A DNA stretch of 64,000 nt from Balneolaceae bacterium. GTDB taxonomy: Bacteria > Bacteroidota > Rhodothermia > Balneolales > Balneolaceae. The DNA is taken from the NCBI GenBank assembly GCA_007693745.1, contig REDA01000011.1, forward strand, positions 1 through 64,000. The letters are read 5' to 3'. A program made the position numbers and the translations under genes. Within the stretch, counting starts at the first letter, position 1; every line of letters begins with the position of its first letter. Below the pieces are notes generated by a model. It was not told where the DNA came from. It ran no database searches and worked only from the letters and a program-made list of their open reading frames with translations. Positions 1 to 9,234 of this stretch are shown piece by piece.

Positions 1-620
1 GTATATTTCTCCCGTTTGCTCATCTCCTTCTGGGGGATCACAGCCCTGTAGATAAAAACACCGGAGATCATATAACTCACGGAATTAATTATGAATACGG
101 TATCCGTCCCAAGAGCTGATGTTGCAAAACCGCCGATCGCCATTCCTGTTGTAAAGATGATACTCCAGGATGCTGCTGAGAGAATATTGGCATTTACAAG
201 TTCCTCCGGTGTGGTAACATTGGGAATGGATGATGTTTTTGCCGGCTCAAAGATTGCAGAAAAAACCATCTGGAGCGCGGTGATCACATAAGCCAGCCAG
301 AGCTGGTCCACAGATATGATCAGGATGAAACCCAGTACAAGAAGACCGCGCGCCAGATCACTCATGATCATCAAACGCCGACGGTTGAACCGGTCTGTAA
401 TGAACCCGGCCAAAGGTGAAGAGAAAGCCAGGCTCAGCATTTTCACCACAATGATAAGCCCCAGTAAAAATTCGGAACCGCTATACTTTTGAATCAGCGC
501 ATAAACCGCAAGCAGTCCAAACCAGTCACCGAAATTTGAGATAATCTGAGCAATCCACAGCCGGCGGAAATTGTGATTTCCGCGAATCAGTTTACTGTAG
601 GGTGCAATTTTTTGAATCAA
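1..620 (-). CDS. MFS transporter, N-terminal part (runs off window)
   Basis: Reading the minus strand from a TTG at 620 gives an open frame to the window edge (about 206 residues). The product begins MIQKIAPYSKLIRGNHNFRR and contains hydrophobic segments separated by the loop AGFITDRFNRRRLMIMSD. That loop fits the cytoplasmic loop 2-3 signature (G-x3-D-R-x-x-R-R) of major facilitator superfamily permeases. A stop codon lies in frame just upstream of the TTG, and no ATG precedes the signature, so the TTG start is the likely one. The C-terminal half is outside the window. Substrate cannot be judged; resemblance is to the MFS_3/enterobactin-exporter-like group, which is inference from overall pattern only. 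Confidence 0.85.
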   Translation of the reverse strand, partial: MIQKIAPYSKLIRGNHNFRRLWIAQIISNFGDWFGLLAVYALIQKYSGSEFLLGLIIVVKMLSLAFSSPLAGFITDRFNRRRLMIMSDLARGLLVLGFILIISVDQLWLAYVITALQMVFSAIFEPAKTSSIPNVTTPEELVNANILSAASWSIIFTTGMAIGGFATSALGTDTVFIINSVSYMISGVFIYRAVIPQKEMSKREKY

Positions 621-760
621 TGCGATTATTTACTGAGAGTTTTATCCCCAGGTTGAAAGAATGAAAACTCCCTGTCTCCGTTTGCAGGCGCTGTTCATTT
701 GATCCGATAGCTTACAGATAGAAGCATCCCTGATCTCAACAACAAACTTTCTTTTTTGGT

Positions 761-1222
761 TCACCGGAGCCCCGTCGACCCAAATCCACCGGTTCCTCTC
801 TCTGTGTCAGGCAGTTCGTCGGCTTCTGTAACAGATACCTGAAGCTGCGGAGATACGACCATCTGGGCAATTCGATCTCCATACTCAATCCGGAAAGGCT
901 TATCACCTAAATTTACTGCCAGTACTTTTATCTCGCCCCTGTAATCAGAATCGATCGTTCCTGGGGAGTTTAGCATTGTGATACCATGTTTGAAAGCAAG
1001 CCCGCTTCGCGGGCGGATCTGAGCCTCATAACCGGAAGGAATCGCCATCATCAGGCCGGTGGGGACCAACTCCCTCTGGCCCGGCTGAAGTGTGATCGGA
1101 TCGGTATTGGCAGCCCGGAGATCCATACCCGCCGACTGATGTGTCGCATAGCACGGAAGCGGAAGATCCCTGCCATGCTCCAGCCTTTGAAAAACAATGC
1201 TAACTCTCTGCGTTTCGCTCAT
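761..1222 (-). CDS. dut: dUTP diphosphatase (dUTPase)
   Basis: Trimeric dUTPase, hydrolysing dUTP to dUMP and pyrophosphate so that uracil is kept out of DNA and dUMP is supplied for dTMP synthesis. All five family motifs are visible: AGMDLRA (31-37), RPRSGLA (70-76), [13 protein letters not shown] (88-100, catalytic Asp91), GDRIAQMVV (115-123) and the C-terminal GTGGFGSTG (143-151). The length of 153 residues is standard. Its start overlaps the end of the upstream DUF3108 gene by 23 bp, so the two are probably co-transcribed. The dCTP deaminase at 12113 belongs to the same fold superfamily and works in the same pathway. Confidence 0.98.
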   Translation of the reverse strand: MSETQRVSIVFQRLEHGRDLPLPCYATHQSAGMDLRAANTDPITLQPGQRELVPTGLMMAIPSGYEAQIRPRSGLAFKHGITMLNSPGTIDSDYRGEIKVLAVNLGDKPFRIEYGDRIAQMVVSPQLQVSVTEADELPDTERGTGGFGSTGLR

Positions 1223-2015
1223 AGGATATCAGTCTTACCTTTACATTTCCGAAGATCACCCTCACATGCGCCTCCACGGGAATCCGAAGCTCATCACTTG
1301 AAAACCATGCCCTGAAACTGCCTCTGAAACCAAAAGGTCCGTTGATATCCGCGACTCCCTCACTCCTGTAAACAGGAATCTCATCTTCAAAGGCATCATA
1401 GCTTCTAAACTCAATTTCCGTGCTGTTATCCGCTCTCACATATCCCTTCTCATTTTCAATAAAAGCCGGCATGGCATACGACTGATCCGTACCCGCGAAA
1501 AGCCTTGAAAAGAAGAAAATGATATCGCCGCCACTGGCAGGTTCTTCTATAGGAAGAGAAGATTGGTACTCTCCGTACTCATAAAAGTGAACCATTCCAT
1601 TGCTCCGGTCGAATACAATCCGGACGCGGTCATAATCGTCATCATGGATATCATCCCGCCAGAATACATGGCTGAAGAGCCAGTCATCGTTATATTGAAA
1701 CAGATTTTCGTAATTCACATAACGGTTACCCGCAAGAATATTTCTTCGGTTCGATCGGATTGCAGTCCTGAGGTGATAAGCTTTTTCACCCTGATATGTG
1801 GAATCCGGAAGAAGCTGCACATCGATCCAGCCCAGTGTCATGAAACCGTAGGTAACCTCATAGGTAAAGCGTTCCCGGGCATCAATCATCTGTTCCATTG
1901 TGGGCGGATCACTTCCATTGTAGGTCAGAAGAGACTGGGCTTCCAGAACCGGGACAGCAAAGGCAAGTATAACTAAAGCCTTAGTCAGAAATAAACTCTT
2001 CAAAAGCATCCTCAT
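1200..2015 (-). CDS. DUF3108-like exported protein
   Basis: A 271-residue protein with an N-terminal signal peptide (hydrophobic stretch to about residue 26, ending VLEAQS). The remainder is rich in beta-strand patterns and resembles the DUF3108 family, whose members are periplasmic or outer-membrane-associated proteins of unknown function: a [19 protein letters not shown] segment after residue 49, and a final strand [12 protein letters not shown]. It overlaps the upstream ArsC-like gene by 35 bp and dut by 23 bp, so the three form a tight minus-strand unit. No catalytic motif is recognised. Because of the long overlap the real start may be slightly downstream (Met3 is an alternative). Confidence 0.8.
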   Translation of the reverse strand: MRMLLKSLFLTKALVILAFAVPVLEAQSLLTYNGSDPPTMEQMIDARERFTYEVTYGFMTLGWIDVQLLPDSTYQGEKAYHLRTAIRSNRRNILAGNRYVNYENLFQYNDDWLFSHVFWRDDIHDDDYDRVRIVFDRSNGMVHFYEYGEYQSSLPIEEPASGGDIIFFFSRLFAGTDQSYAMPAFIENEKGYVRADNSTEIEFRSYDAFEDEIPVYRSEGVADINGPFGFRGSFRAWFSSDELRIPVEAHVRVIFGNVKVRLISYERNAES

Positions 2016-2325
2016 CGTATCCTACAATCATAGCTTCATCCCTGACAAGTACCGGCCTTTTGATCATCGACTGATTCTCAAACAGAAGATTTGTCAATTC
2101 ATCATCCGGCAGTTCACTTTCACTCAGTCCAAGATTGCGCCAGGTGGTACCCCGTCTGTTTACCAGAACATCCAGACCAATACGGTACACAAATTCATCC
2201 AGCTCCTCCCGTGTCAGAGGCTCCTTTTTGAGATCAAAAAAAATGTACTCGACCTCTTTCTCCTTCAGCCACTGAAGTGTATCTCTGATTTTATTGCAGT
2301 TTTTTATTCCGTAAACTTGTATCAT
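1981..2325 (-). CDS. ArsC/Spx family protein (YffB-like)
   Basis: Small thioredoxin-fold protein of 114 residues. The N-terminus IQVYGIKNCNKIRDTLQWL has the single active-site Cys10 of the ArsC/YffB/Spx group. The helix KKEPLTREELDEFV and the later MIKRPVLV (Arg90) also match family signatures. True arsenate reductases use glutathione or glutaredoxin with this Cys, whereas the YffB branch has no proven substrate and Spx is a transcription regulator. The GIKNC start is most typical of YffB, so arsenate reduction should not be assumed. First gene of the minus-strand unit leading to dut, and divergent from the lipoprotein at 2376 across a 50-bp gap. Confidence 0.9.
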   Translation of the reverse strand: MIQVYGIKNCNKIRDTLQWLKEKEVEYIFFDLKKEPLTREELDEFVYRIGLDVLVNRRGTTWRNLGLSESELPDDELTNLLFENQSMIKRPVLVRDEAMIVGYDEDAFEEFISD

Positions 2326-2375
2326 GATTTAACTTCTTTTACCATATTTAATCACGTTTAGGGTCAATTATTTTC

Positions 2376-2882
2376 ATGTTCCCAAAACTACCAATTTTTT
2401 TACTGACCTGTTTCACTCTTTTCTTCTTTTTCAGTTCCTGCAGTCAGAATGAAGATCAACGGAAATTTGAGCGAGCCGCGTTCAGTGAACCTTCCGGTTT
2501 TACACGCACTAATGCAAATGGTCAGGTGATCAGTGAAGATCCGGATGACTGGAGGATTTCTCCTTTCTTTCAGGGATTGATTGAGATTTCCTCTTATCCG
2601 GCTCCAAATCCTGTATTGTCAAACGACCGTATTATCATGAATCTGCTTGCCACCGGTGTCGAACCTGTCTCCGGAATAATCCTCTATGTCTATTACCGCC
2701 CAAACAGTATTAAAGTCATCCCGGTTGATGAACGCTCTCCCCTGCCGCCAGGTCTTGTTACCATCAACCTGAACCCTCTTGAAATTGCGGAATTTATTGA
2801 ACAACCTGCGGGTCTGTACAGAATTATACTACTCGACAGGAATGAAAATGTGATTACCTATGGAGACATCAAAATAGAGTAA
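2376..2882 (+). CDS. Hypothetical lipoprotein
   Basis: A 168-residue protein with a very hydrophobic N-terminus and a lipobox-like FSSC placing the lipidated Cys at residue 22. The mature part has no family I recognise. It contains predicted beta strands (residues about 85-110 and 125-165) that could form a small immunoglobulin-like domain, ending with VITYGDIKIE. It is followed after 12 bp by the small gene at 2895 and is divergent from the ArsC-like gene. An exported, membrane-anchored role is supported; any more specific function is not. Confidence 0.8.
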   Translation: MFPKLPIFLLTCFTLFFFFSSCSQNEDQRKFERAAFSEPSGFTRTNANGQVISEDPDDWRISPFFQGLIEISSYPAPNPVLSNDRIIMNLLATGVEPVSGIILYVYYRPNSIKVIPVDERSPLPPGLVTINLNPLEIAEFIEQPAGLYRIILLDRNENVITYGDIKIE

Positions 2883-2894
2883 TCCACCTTTCAC

Positions 2895-3167
2895 ATGGTT
2901 ATTATGGCAGGATATAAGCTCTCTCCTTCAGAAAAAACGATCTTAAGGGAACTCATTTTCCCGGAAAGCTTTGAGAACATCGTCTCAGGTACAGGCTATC
3001 CCTATGGAGTGATTCGTGACGATCTCATCCAGCTGATCAATCATGGATTCATTGAGGTTGCCAGCAATACTGAATCGCAAAAAAAATCTTTTTTTGATTC
3101 TGATCATATTCATCTGTTTTCTTACAAAGCAACCGGACTTGGACTAAAAAAAATTGAACACCAATGA
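2895..3167 (+). CDS. Small hypothetical protein, possible winged helix
   Basis: A 90-residue soluble protein. The stretch SPSEKTILRELIFPESFENIV, then GVIRDDLIQLINHGFIEV, resembles the helix-turn-helix plus wing of small winged-helix proteins, but this is only a pattern impression. Two starts are possible (ATG at 2895 or 2904). It sits 12 bp after the lipoprotein gene and overlaps the biotin-carrier gene by the ATGA tetranucleotide, so it belongs to the lipoprotein-to-murA transcription unit. No function is assigned. Confidence 0.7.
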   Translation: MVIMAGYKLSPSEKTILRELIFPESFENIVSGTGYPYGVIRDDLIQLINHGFIEVASNTESQKKSFFDSDHIHLFSYKATGLGLKKIEHQ

Positions 3168-3673
3168 AATTTGAATGTCGTTCCGGAGATCTGGTTCATT
3201 CTGTAACGCTGAATGAGAAGGAGCAGATCGTCGAATCGGGCGGTCAGGAATACCCGTTTGAAATTATTGAAAAATCGAAACAGCGGCTTTTGGTTCGTTC
3301 GGGAACAAAACTCTTCCTGCTGAATAATATTGAGACAGACCGGAATCGGATCTCATTTACATTCAATGGCAAGACCTGTGTAAGAGAAGTGAAGGATGAA
3401 CTGGATCTTCTTCTGGACAAATTTGGGTTCTCAGCACACAGCAGAGCTTCTGAGGGAACCATACTTGCGCCAATGCCCGGAAAAATTATTCGCTTAATGG
3501 CAAAAGAAGGTGAATATATGGAGGCAGGACAACCATTGATCATACTGGAAGCCATGAAAATGGAAAACGAACTAAAAACACCTGTCGGGGGAGTGCTTTC
3601 TGCCCTCCATGTAACCACAGGAGAAACCGTTGAAAAGAATCAGCCATTAGCAGAGATAAAATCACGTGGATAA
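3164..3673 (+). CDS. Biotin carboxyl carrier protein-like subunit
   Basis: A 169-residue protein whose C-terminal 75 residues are a biotinyl/lipoyl domain. The motif EAMKME (129-134) carries the Lys132 that would be biotinylated, preceded by LAPMPGKII (101-109). The N-terminal half resembles the extension found on carrier subunits of acyl-CoA or oxaloacetate carboxylases rather than classical AccB. No biotin carboxylase or carboxyltransferase gene lies in the window, so the partner enzyme is elsewhere. It overlaps the preceding gene by 4 bp and murA by 8 bp, a strong sign of coupling with cell-wall synthesis genes. Confidence 0.9.
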   Translation: MKFECRSGDLVHSVTLNEKEQIVESGGQEYPFEIIEKSKQRLLVRSGTKLFLLNNIETDRNRISFTFNGKTCVREVKDELDLLLDKFGFSAHSRASEGTILAPMPGKIIRLMAKEGEYMEAGQPLIILEAMKMENELKTPVGGVLSALHVTTGETVEKNQPLAEIKSRG

Positions 3674-4934
3674 ATTTATTATAACGGGCCCGACAGCCCT
3701 GAGGGGTGAAATCAGCATCAGTGGCTCGAAAAATGCAGCGCTGCCACTCATGGCAGCTGCATTATTGGGGGAGACACCCTCAACACTGACCTTAATTCCC
3801 AGATTAAAAGATATTTTAACTTTTTCTGAGGTGATTCGCGAAACGGGCACTGCAATTGATTTCATGGAGCAGAACAATTCCATGCTCATTGATCCCTCCA
3901 CCCTGAGCCGAAACGAGGCACCCTATGAGCTTGTTCGAAGAATGAGGGCATCCTTTTATATGCTGGGAGCACTTCTTGGCAGATCCGGAAATGCAAGAAT
4001 TTCGCTGCCAGGGGGCTGTGCCTGGGGACCCAGACCGGTTGACCTTCATCTGAAAGGGTTTGAAAGTATGGGCGTAAAGATTGATCTGGATACAGGCTAC
4101 GTCTCTGCAGCCCTTCCCTCAGAAACTTTGGAAGGGGGCGAATTTACACTGAACCCAAGCAGCGTGGGTGCGACGGTAAATCTGATTCTTGGTGCAGTGA
4201 AGAGAACTCGACGCTTTGTGCTGAAAAATGCCGCCCGCGAACCTGATGTGGTACTTCTGTGCAGAATGCTTGTAAAAATGGGCGCTGATATTGAAGGGAT
4301 CGGCACCGGCACCCTTGTGATCCGAAAGGTGGATAAGCTTGACGGGGTCACCTTTTCCAACGACCCCGATCGCATAGAAACCGGCACCTACATGATTGCC
4401 GCCGCAATGCACCCTGACTCAGAAATCACCCTAACCGGATGCAAACCCGAAGATCTCGGTGAATTTCCCGGATGGTTTATAAAAACCGGGGCTGAGTTAG
4501 AGATCATCGGAAGCACAATCCGGGTAAAAGCACCTGAAGTGATCCGGCCTGTTTCGGTCAAAACCAAAATTTATCCCGGATTTCCTACCGATCTGCAGGC
4601 TCAGTGGGCAACACTTATGACTCAGGCAGAAGGATCCAGCACTGTAACCGACAGTGTCTATTTCGACCGGTTTAGTTATGTTCCGGAACTGAACCGGCTG
4701 GGCGGCAAGCTTCGGGTTAAAAACAACAGCGTTACCATAGATGGGAGATCCAGACTCCAGGGAGCCGCCGTAATGAGTACAGATCTCAGAGCCAGTGTAA
4801 GCCTGGTAAATGCTGCCATGTGCGCTCACGGTCAGTCTGAGATCCTGCGGGTTTACCACCTGGACCGCGGATATGAACAACTCGAAAAAAAATTAAATCG
4901 TGCCGGTGCTTCCATCCTTCGGGTAAAGGATTAG
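3666..4934 (+). CDS. murA: UDP-N-acetylglucosamine 1-carboxyvinyltransferase
   Basis: MurA transfers enolpyruvate from PEP to UDP-GlcNAc, the first committed step of peptidoglycan synthesis in the cytoplasm. The 422-residue length is normal. Visible landmarks are GSKNAALPLMAAAL near the N-terminus (Lys22-Asn23 bind substrate) and PGGCAWGPRPVDLHL with Cys118 in the PEP-binding/fosfomycin-reactive position. Cys rather than Asp there predicts fosfomycin susceptibility by the known rule. The start is GTG at 3666, inside the end of the biotin carrier gene. The region after the stop is non-coding until RNase G. Confidence 0.98.
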   Translation: MDKFIITGPTALRGEISISGSKNAALPLMAAALLGETPSTLTLIPRLKDILTFSEVIRETGTAIDFMEQNNSMLIDPSTLSRNEAPYELVRRMRASFYMLGALLGRSGNARISLPGGCAWGPRPVDLHLKGFESMGVKIDLDTGYVSAALPSETLEGGEFTLNPSSVGATVNLILGAVKRTRRFVLKNAAREPDVVLLCRMLVKMGADIEGIGTGTLVIRKVDKLDGVTFSNDPDRIETGTYMIAAAMHPDSEITLTGCKPEDLGEFPGWFIKTGAELEIIGSTIRVKAPEVIRPVSVKTKIYPGFPTDLQAQWATLMTQAEGSSTVTDSVYFDRFSYVPELNRLGGKLRVKNNSVTIDGRSRLQGAAVMSTDLRASVSLVNAAMCAHGQSEILRVYHLDRGYEQLEKKLNRAGASILRVKD

Positions 4935-5322
4935 CATACTGCCATCACCTTTTTTTTCTACATCTTAAATAATTGAATTCTTTGTTGTATATTGCTCTAT
5001 CATTAAAAAATTGTGCGAAGCATCGAGAACTAAATGTATATTACTGATTTTATTAGCATATCATTGCACAAAGTACAACTATTTTTTTATGTCGTGATCT
5101 CCGTACTGAAAGCAGATCACGGCAAATGCAAACCTGTGCAACGAACCGAATTTGGCTCTGCACCGGTCACCAATCACAAGAATTCTAACAAGAAGGAATT
5201 CCGCACCCACATTGCCCGCCGAAATCTCTGTGCCCGTTTGATTTTTTCAACATGTCCGGGAGAGATATTTTTTAATAATGCCAAAAGGGTCCGGGAATTA
5301 CTCATGAAATTTCATTTTTTAC
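4935..5322 (+). other. Non-coding leader region before RNase G
   Basis: A 388-bp stretch between murA and the RNase G gene with no credible coding frame. It holds a T-run (4950-4958), an AT-rich segment that could carry a promoter around 4970-4995, a hairpin at 5093-5121, and a perfect 12-bp palindrome at 5304-5315 immediately before the RNase G start. A transcript starting near 5000 would give the RNase G mRNA a leader of about 300 nt. That length recalls the autoregulatory leader of E. coli RNase E, although the sequence is not recognisably related. Confidence 0.5.
5093..5121 (+). promoter_or_regulatory. Hairpin in RNase G leader
   Basis: Perfect 8-bp inverted repeat CGTGATCT/AGATCACG (5093-5100 and 5114-5121) with a 13-nt loop. 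No T-tract follows, so it is not an intrinsic terminator. It is a candidate for a regulatory or RNase-recognised stem in the leader. Confidence 0.5.
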
Positions 5323-7068
5323 ATGAAAAACCAGATTATAATTCACTCATCCGGCAAACAGACCCGGGTAGCACTTTTAGAAAATGGGGAGTTAGCCCAG
5401 TTATTTATAGAATCTGACGAAAATCAGAGAACAGTAGGCAACATCTATCTTGCCAGGGTACATAAAGTGATGAGTGGTATCCGGGCTGCTTTTATCGATC
5501 TCGGGATGGAGAAAGATGCATTTCTTCACTTTTCCGATGCGGGCGATCATCTCGGTTCCTACATCATGATGTTAAATGGGGAGAAGAGTGTTCCTTCCCA
5601 GGCCAGGGATCAGTTAAAGAATTTCAATAAACTTTCCAACAGTGAGAAGCAGGTACTGGCTGGAAAAATGCTTAAGAACGACCAGAACCTGCTTGTGCAG
5701 ATCGTAAAAGAACCGATCGGGTCAAAAGGCCCGAGAGTCTCTACGGATATCACCATTGCCGGCCGGTTCCTGGTACTCATCCCCATGGGTGAATACATTG
5801 CCATCTCGAAAAAAATCAACAATGGCAAGGAGCGGCGCAGACTAAAAAGTACCGTTGGCAGCATGCTTCCGGAAGGGTTTGGGGTGATCGTCCGAACCGT
5901 GGCACAGGGACAGGATAAAGAGGCGATCGAAGAGGATATGCGTACCGTTCTGAAAAAGTGGGAACGAATCCTGAATAAACTCGAAACTGCAAAACCACCC
6001 TCGCTCCTCTACAAAGATCTTGATATTACTGAGAGCCTTATACGCGATCTTTTCGCCAAACACTACGACAGAGTACTGATTGATGATTATCAGCTCTATA
6101 AATCGATCAAAAGTTTTGTCTCGTCGATAGCACCGAAAATGCTTCCTGCAGTTCAGCTTTACAAGGGCAAAGACCACATATTCGACCATGTCAACATCGG
6201 GCAGGATGTGAATTCCATCTTCAGCCCAAGAGTCAGGATGCAGTCCGGCGGCTACCTGATCTTTGAGCAGACTGAAGCGATGTATGTAGTGGATGTAAAC
6301 TCCGGACCCTATGCCGCAAAGGAAAAGCAGGAAGATAACTCACTGAAAACCAATCTTGAAGCAGCACGAGAGATAGCCAAACAGCTGCGTTTACGCGATA
6401 TCGGCGGGATTATCGTCGTTGATTTTATCGATCTAAAGGACAATAAAAACCGTAAAAAGATTTACGACGAACTCAGAAAAGAGTTCAAAAAAGATCAGGC
6501 GAAAACCAATGTTATCGGAATGAGTGATTTCGGACTCATTCAGATCACCCGTCAGCGAATACGGCCCAGTGTGGTAAACTCCGTTTCCAAAGTCTGTCCG
6601 ATGTGCGGCGGAACCGGAACTGTCGTGAGTCAGGACACGATTATCACCGATCTCGAAAGCTGGATCAGCAAATTTAAATACAGTACTGAGTACCGGGCTG
6701 TTGATATCTACGTGAATCCCTACCTGAGATCCTTCCTCTGCAAGGGACTTTTTACCCAACAACTTAAGTGGATGATCCGATACAAAATGCGTATTTCATT
6801 TGTAGCAGATGAAACGATCTCACTCAATGAATTTAAAGCAACGCTTACCGGTTCTGAACTGGACATTACCGATGCAGTATTGCAGGGACATCCACTCGAT
6901 GAAATCCTGAAGGCTCATGAAAACCTGCAGCCAAACGACATTCCGGTGAGAGGGAAAGATCCCGCCGCACTGGACTACTACAGCCGGGAAGAGAAAAACG
7001 GGAAACCGAAAAGTTCAAATCAGCGGCCACCCAGGCCCCAAAGGCCTAAACGCGCGCCTCAAGGCTGA
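5323..7068 (+). CDS. rng: Ribonuclease E/G family endoribonuclease (RNase G)
   Basis: Single-strand-specific endoribonuclease acting in rRNA maturation and mRNA decay. It has 581 residues: an N-terminal S1-like domain (about 35-135), then the catalytic DNase I-like core with metal-binding Asp324 (VVDVNSG) and Asp367 (VVDFIDL). Next comes the zinc-link CPMC (425-428) and a small C-terminal domain. The length and lack of a long acidic/Arg-rich scaffold make it RNase G-like rather than RNase E. The last 25 residues are a short Pro/Arg/Lys-rich tail that may bind RNA. The ATG at 5323 gives the expected [19 protein letters not shown] start. Confidence 0.96.
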   Translation: MKNQIIIHSSGKQTRVALLENGELAQLFIESDENQRTVGNIYLARVHKVMSGIRAAFIDLGMEKDAFLHFSDAGDHLGSYIMMLNGEKSVPSQARDQLKNFNKLSNSEKQVLAGKMLKNDQNLLVQIVKEPIGSKGPRVSTDITIAGRFLVLIPMGEYIAISKKINNGKERRRLKSTVGSMLPEGFGVIVRTVAQGQDKEAIEEDMRTVLKKWERILNKLETAKPPSLLYKDLDITESLIRDLFAKHYDRVLIDDYQLYKSIKSFVSSIAPKMLPAVQLYKGKDHIFDHVNIGQDVNSIFSPRVRMQSGGYLIFEQTEAMYVVDVNSGPYAAKEKQEDNSLKTNLEAAREIAKQLRLRDIGGIIVVDFIDLKDNKNRKKIYDELRKEFKKDQAKTNVIGMSDFGLIQITRQRIRPSVVNSVSKVCPMCGGTGTVVSQDTIITDLESWISKFKYSTEYRAVDIYVNPYLRSFLCKGLFTQQLKWMIRYKMRISFVADETISLNEFKATLTGSELDITDAVLQGHPLDEILKAHENLQPNDIPVRGKDPAALDYYSREEKNGKPKSSNQRPPRPQRPKRAPQG

Positions 7069-7106
7069 TTTTACCGGAAATTTCTATCAAGTATTGCTTA
7101 ACGAAC

Positions 7107-7655
7107 ATGAATAGTTTAAAACATTTACATGCAACAACCGTTGTAGGCATCATTCATAACGGAGAAGCTGCAATGGGGGGAGACGGCCAGGCGACACTCG
7201 ACAAAACGGTAATGAAATCTACTGTGAATAAAATTCGTAAATTGAACGGCGGGAAAATATTAGCCGGTTTTGCGGGCTCTACGGCCGATGCCTTTACCCT
7301 GTTTGAAAAATTTGATGAAAAGCTGAATGCCTATAACAACAATCTGCAGCGTGCTGCCGTTGAGTTGGCCAAAGAGTGGAGAAAAGATAAATTTCTTCAG
7401 AAACTACAGGCTCTGCTTGTGGTGATGGATAAAGATCAGTCACTTCTGATATCCGGCCAGGGCGATGTGATCGAGCCGGATGATCACATTCTTGCCATCG
7501 GAAGCGGAGGGTCATTTGCTTTGTCAGCTGCAAGGGCTCTCAAGGAGAATGCCCCTCACCTTTCTGCGAAAGAGATCGTCGAAAAATCACTCCACATAGC
7601 CGCAGATATCTGTATCTACACAAACCATAATCTTACCATCTTAGACATCCAGTAG
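7107..7655 (+). CDS. hslV: ATP-dependent protease subunit HslV
   Basis: Proteasome-beta-like peptidase of the HslUV (ClpQY) protease. In the 182-residue sequence the conserved TTVVG starts at residue 10 after a short MNSLKHLHA leader. Thr10 is therefore the expected N-terminal nucleophile after processing or start-site trimming, similar to other members with an HA-TT junction. [14 protein letters not shown] and the [14 protein letters not shown] segment are family hallmarks. It is followed 4 bp later by hslU, confirming the operon. Confidence 0.97.
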   Translation: MNSLKHLHATTVVGIIHNGEAAMGGDGQATLDKTVMKSTVNKIRKLNGGKILAGFAGSTADAFTLFEKFDEKLNAYNNNLQRAAVELAKEWRKDKFLQKLQALLVVMDKDQSLLISGQGDVIEPDDHILAIGSGGSFALSAARALKENAPHLSAKEIVEKSLHIAADICIYTNHNLTILDIQ

Positions 7656-7659
7656 CAGT

Positions 7660-9075
7660 ATGAAACGTATTCAGCAGCAGAATCTGACTCCACGACAGAT
7701 TGTACAGGAACTCGATAAATACATTATCGGGCAAAAGCAGGCTAAACGTTCGGTTGCCATTGCTCTCAGAAACCGATGGCGAAGACTGAAATCGGATCCT
7801 GAAATCCGCGATGAAATCATCCCGAATAATATCCTGATGATCGGACCGACCGGAGTCGGAAAAACTGAGATTGCCAGACGCCTTGCCAAACTTGCAGGTG
7901 CTCCGTTTGTAAAGGTGGAAGCTTCAAAATTTACCGAAGTCGGATATGTAGGACGCGATGTTGAATCGATGATCCGGGATCTGACCGACCTGGCGCTGAA
8001 TATGGTAAAGCTGGAGATGCAGGAACGGGTAAAAGAGAAAGCAGCTGCAATTGTTGAAGAAAAAATTCTGGATATCCTGATCCCACCGGTTCGGAAAACT
8101 TCCTCGCAAAAGGGGCCGGTTTCGGTTTCCCTCAGCAGCGACAATGACTTCAACCCTGAAAATGCGTCAGACAGGGAACTCAATGAAAGAACCAGAGAAC
8201 GATTCAGGGATAAATTGAAAAATGGTGAGCTGGAGGAGCGGAAAATCGAAATTGAAGTCGATTCACGCAAAACCCCGATGATGCAGGTTTTTGGTCCACA
8301 GGGAATGGAAGAGATGGGTGTCAACCTGCAGGATATGCTGGGTAACCTGACCCGCGGAGGAAGAAAGTCGAAGCGGACACTGCCTGTCAGTGAAGCGCGT
8401 AAGGTGATGATCGAAACAGAAGCGGAAAAACTGATTGATCACGATGCGGCCGCTCAGGAAGCACTTGAGCGGGTGCAGAATCAGGGTATTGTTTTTATCG
8501 ATGAGATAGACAAAGTGGCAAGCGACTCCGGCAGTAGCCGTGGCGGCGCCGATGTCAGCCGGCAGGGTGTTCAGAGAGATCTTTTACCAATTGTTGAGGG
8601 CAGCACCGTGAATACCAAGCATGGAATTGTAAAGACGGATCACATTTTGTTTATCGGATCCGGTGCATTCCACGTCTCAAAACCGTCTGACCTTATTCCC
8701 GAACTTCAGGGGCGATTTCCAATCCGCGTGGAACTGGATTCACTTACTGAACATGACTTTTATGAAATCCTCACCAAACCAAGAAATGCACTGACCAAAC
8801 AATATCAGGCGATGCTGGCCTCTGAGGGTGTGAACGTCCATTTCAAGGAAGAGGCCCTGCTCGAAATAGCAAAAATTGCCGCTGAAGTAAACCAGCAGGT
8901 TGAAAATATCGGAGCCAGAAGATTACATACGATCTTATCCTCCCTCCTGGAGGAGCTTCTGTTTGCTGTACCGGATGATATTGGAAGCGGTGAAGTGACC
9001 GTTGATAAGGAATATGTCCATAAACAACTCGATGGACTGGTAAAGGATAAGGATCTGAGCCATTACATACTCTGA
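7660..9075 (+). CDS. hslU: ATP-dependent protease ATPase subunit HslU
   Basis: AAA+ unfoldase that feeds substrates to HslV. The 471 residues include Walker A GPTGVGKT (62-69), a variable intermediate I domain (about 110-245) rich in charged helices, and Walker B IVFIDEID (277-284). The pore motif GYVGRD (95-100) is present, and so is the C-terminal tail DLSHYIL, which in the family docks into HslV pockets. The full length and both nucleotide-binding motifs indicate an active enzyme. It is translated together with hslV. Confidence 0.98.
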   Translation: MKRIQQQNLTPRQIVQELDKYIIGQKQAKRSVAIALRNRWRRLKSDPEIRDEIIPNNILMIGPTGVGKTEIARRLAKLAGAPFVKVEASKFTEVGYVGRDVESMIRDLTDLALNMVKLEMQERVKEKAAAIVEEKILDILIPPVRKTSSQKGPVSVSLSSDNDFNPENASDRELNERTRERFRDKLKNGELEERKIEIEVDSRKTPMMQVFGPQGMEEMGVNLQDMLGNLTRGGRKSKRTLPVSEARKVMIETEAEKLIDHDAAAQEALERVQNQGIVFIDEIDKVASDSGSSRGGADVSRQGVQRDLLPIVEGSTVNTKHGIVKTDHILFIGSGAFHVSKPSDLIPELQGRFPIRVELDSLTEHDFYEILTKPRNALTKQYQAMLASEGVNVHFKEEALLEIAKIAAEVNQQVENIGARRLHTILSSLLEELLFAVPDDIGSGEVTVDKEYVHKQLDGLVKDKDLSHYIL

Positions 9076-9139
9076 ACCTGAATCCTTGCTATTTTCAACA
9101 TTTAACACCATTTTCAAAAAAAATTGAAACGGAACTTCT

Positions 9140-9161
9140 CATTTCGTGTTTACATGAAATG
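9140..9161 (+). promoter_or_regulatory. Hairpin upstream of processing protease gene
   Basis: CATTTCGTG (9140-9148) pairs with CATGAAATG (9153-9161) over 9 bp, with one G-T wobble and a TTTA loop. No T-run follows. It lies between hslU and the S41 protease gene. It may be a weak transcription end or an operator. The related sequence ATGAAATTTCAT occurs before RNase G. Confidence 0.4.
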
Positions 9162-9234
9162 GATTATGCTGTTCATTGTTACTATACTTCAGGATCAGCT
9201 CCAGCGTTAGATTGAAAACCAGACCCTACAGAAT

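Noticed and set aside
5034-5417. 127-codon plus-strand frame in the RNase G leader
   Set aside because: It overlaps the first 95 bp of rng out of frame, has low-complexity composition with no motif, and shows no coding pattern.
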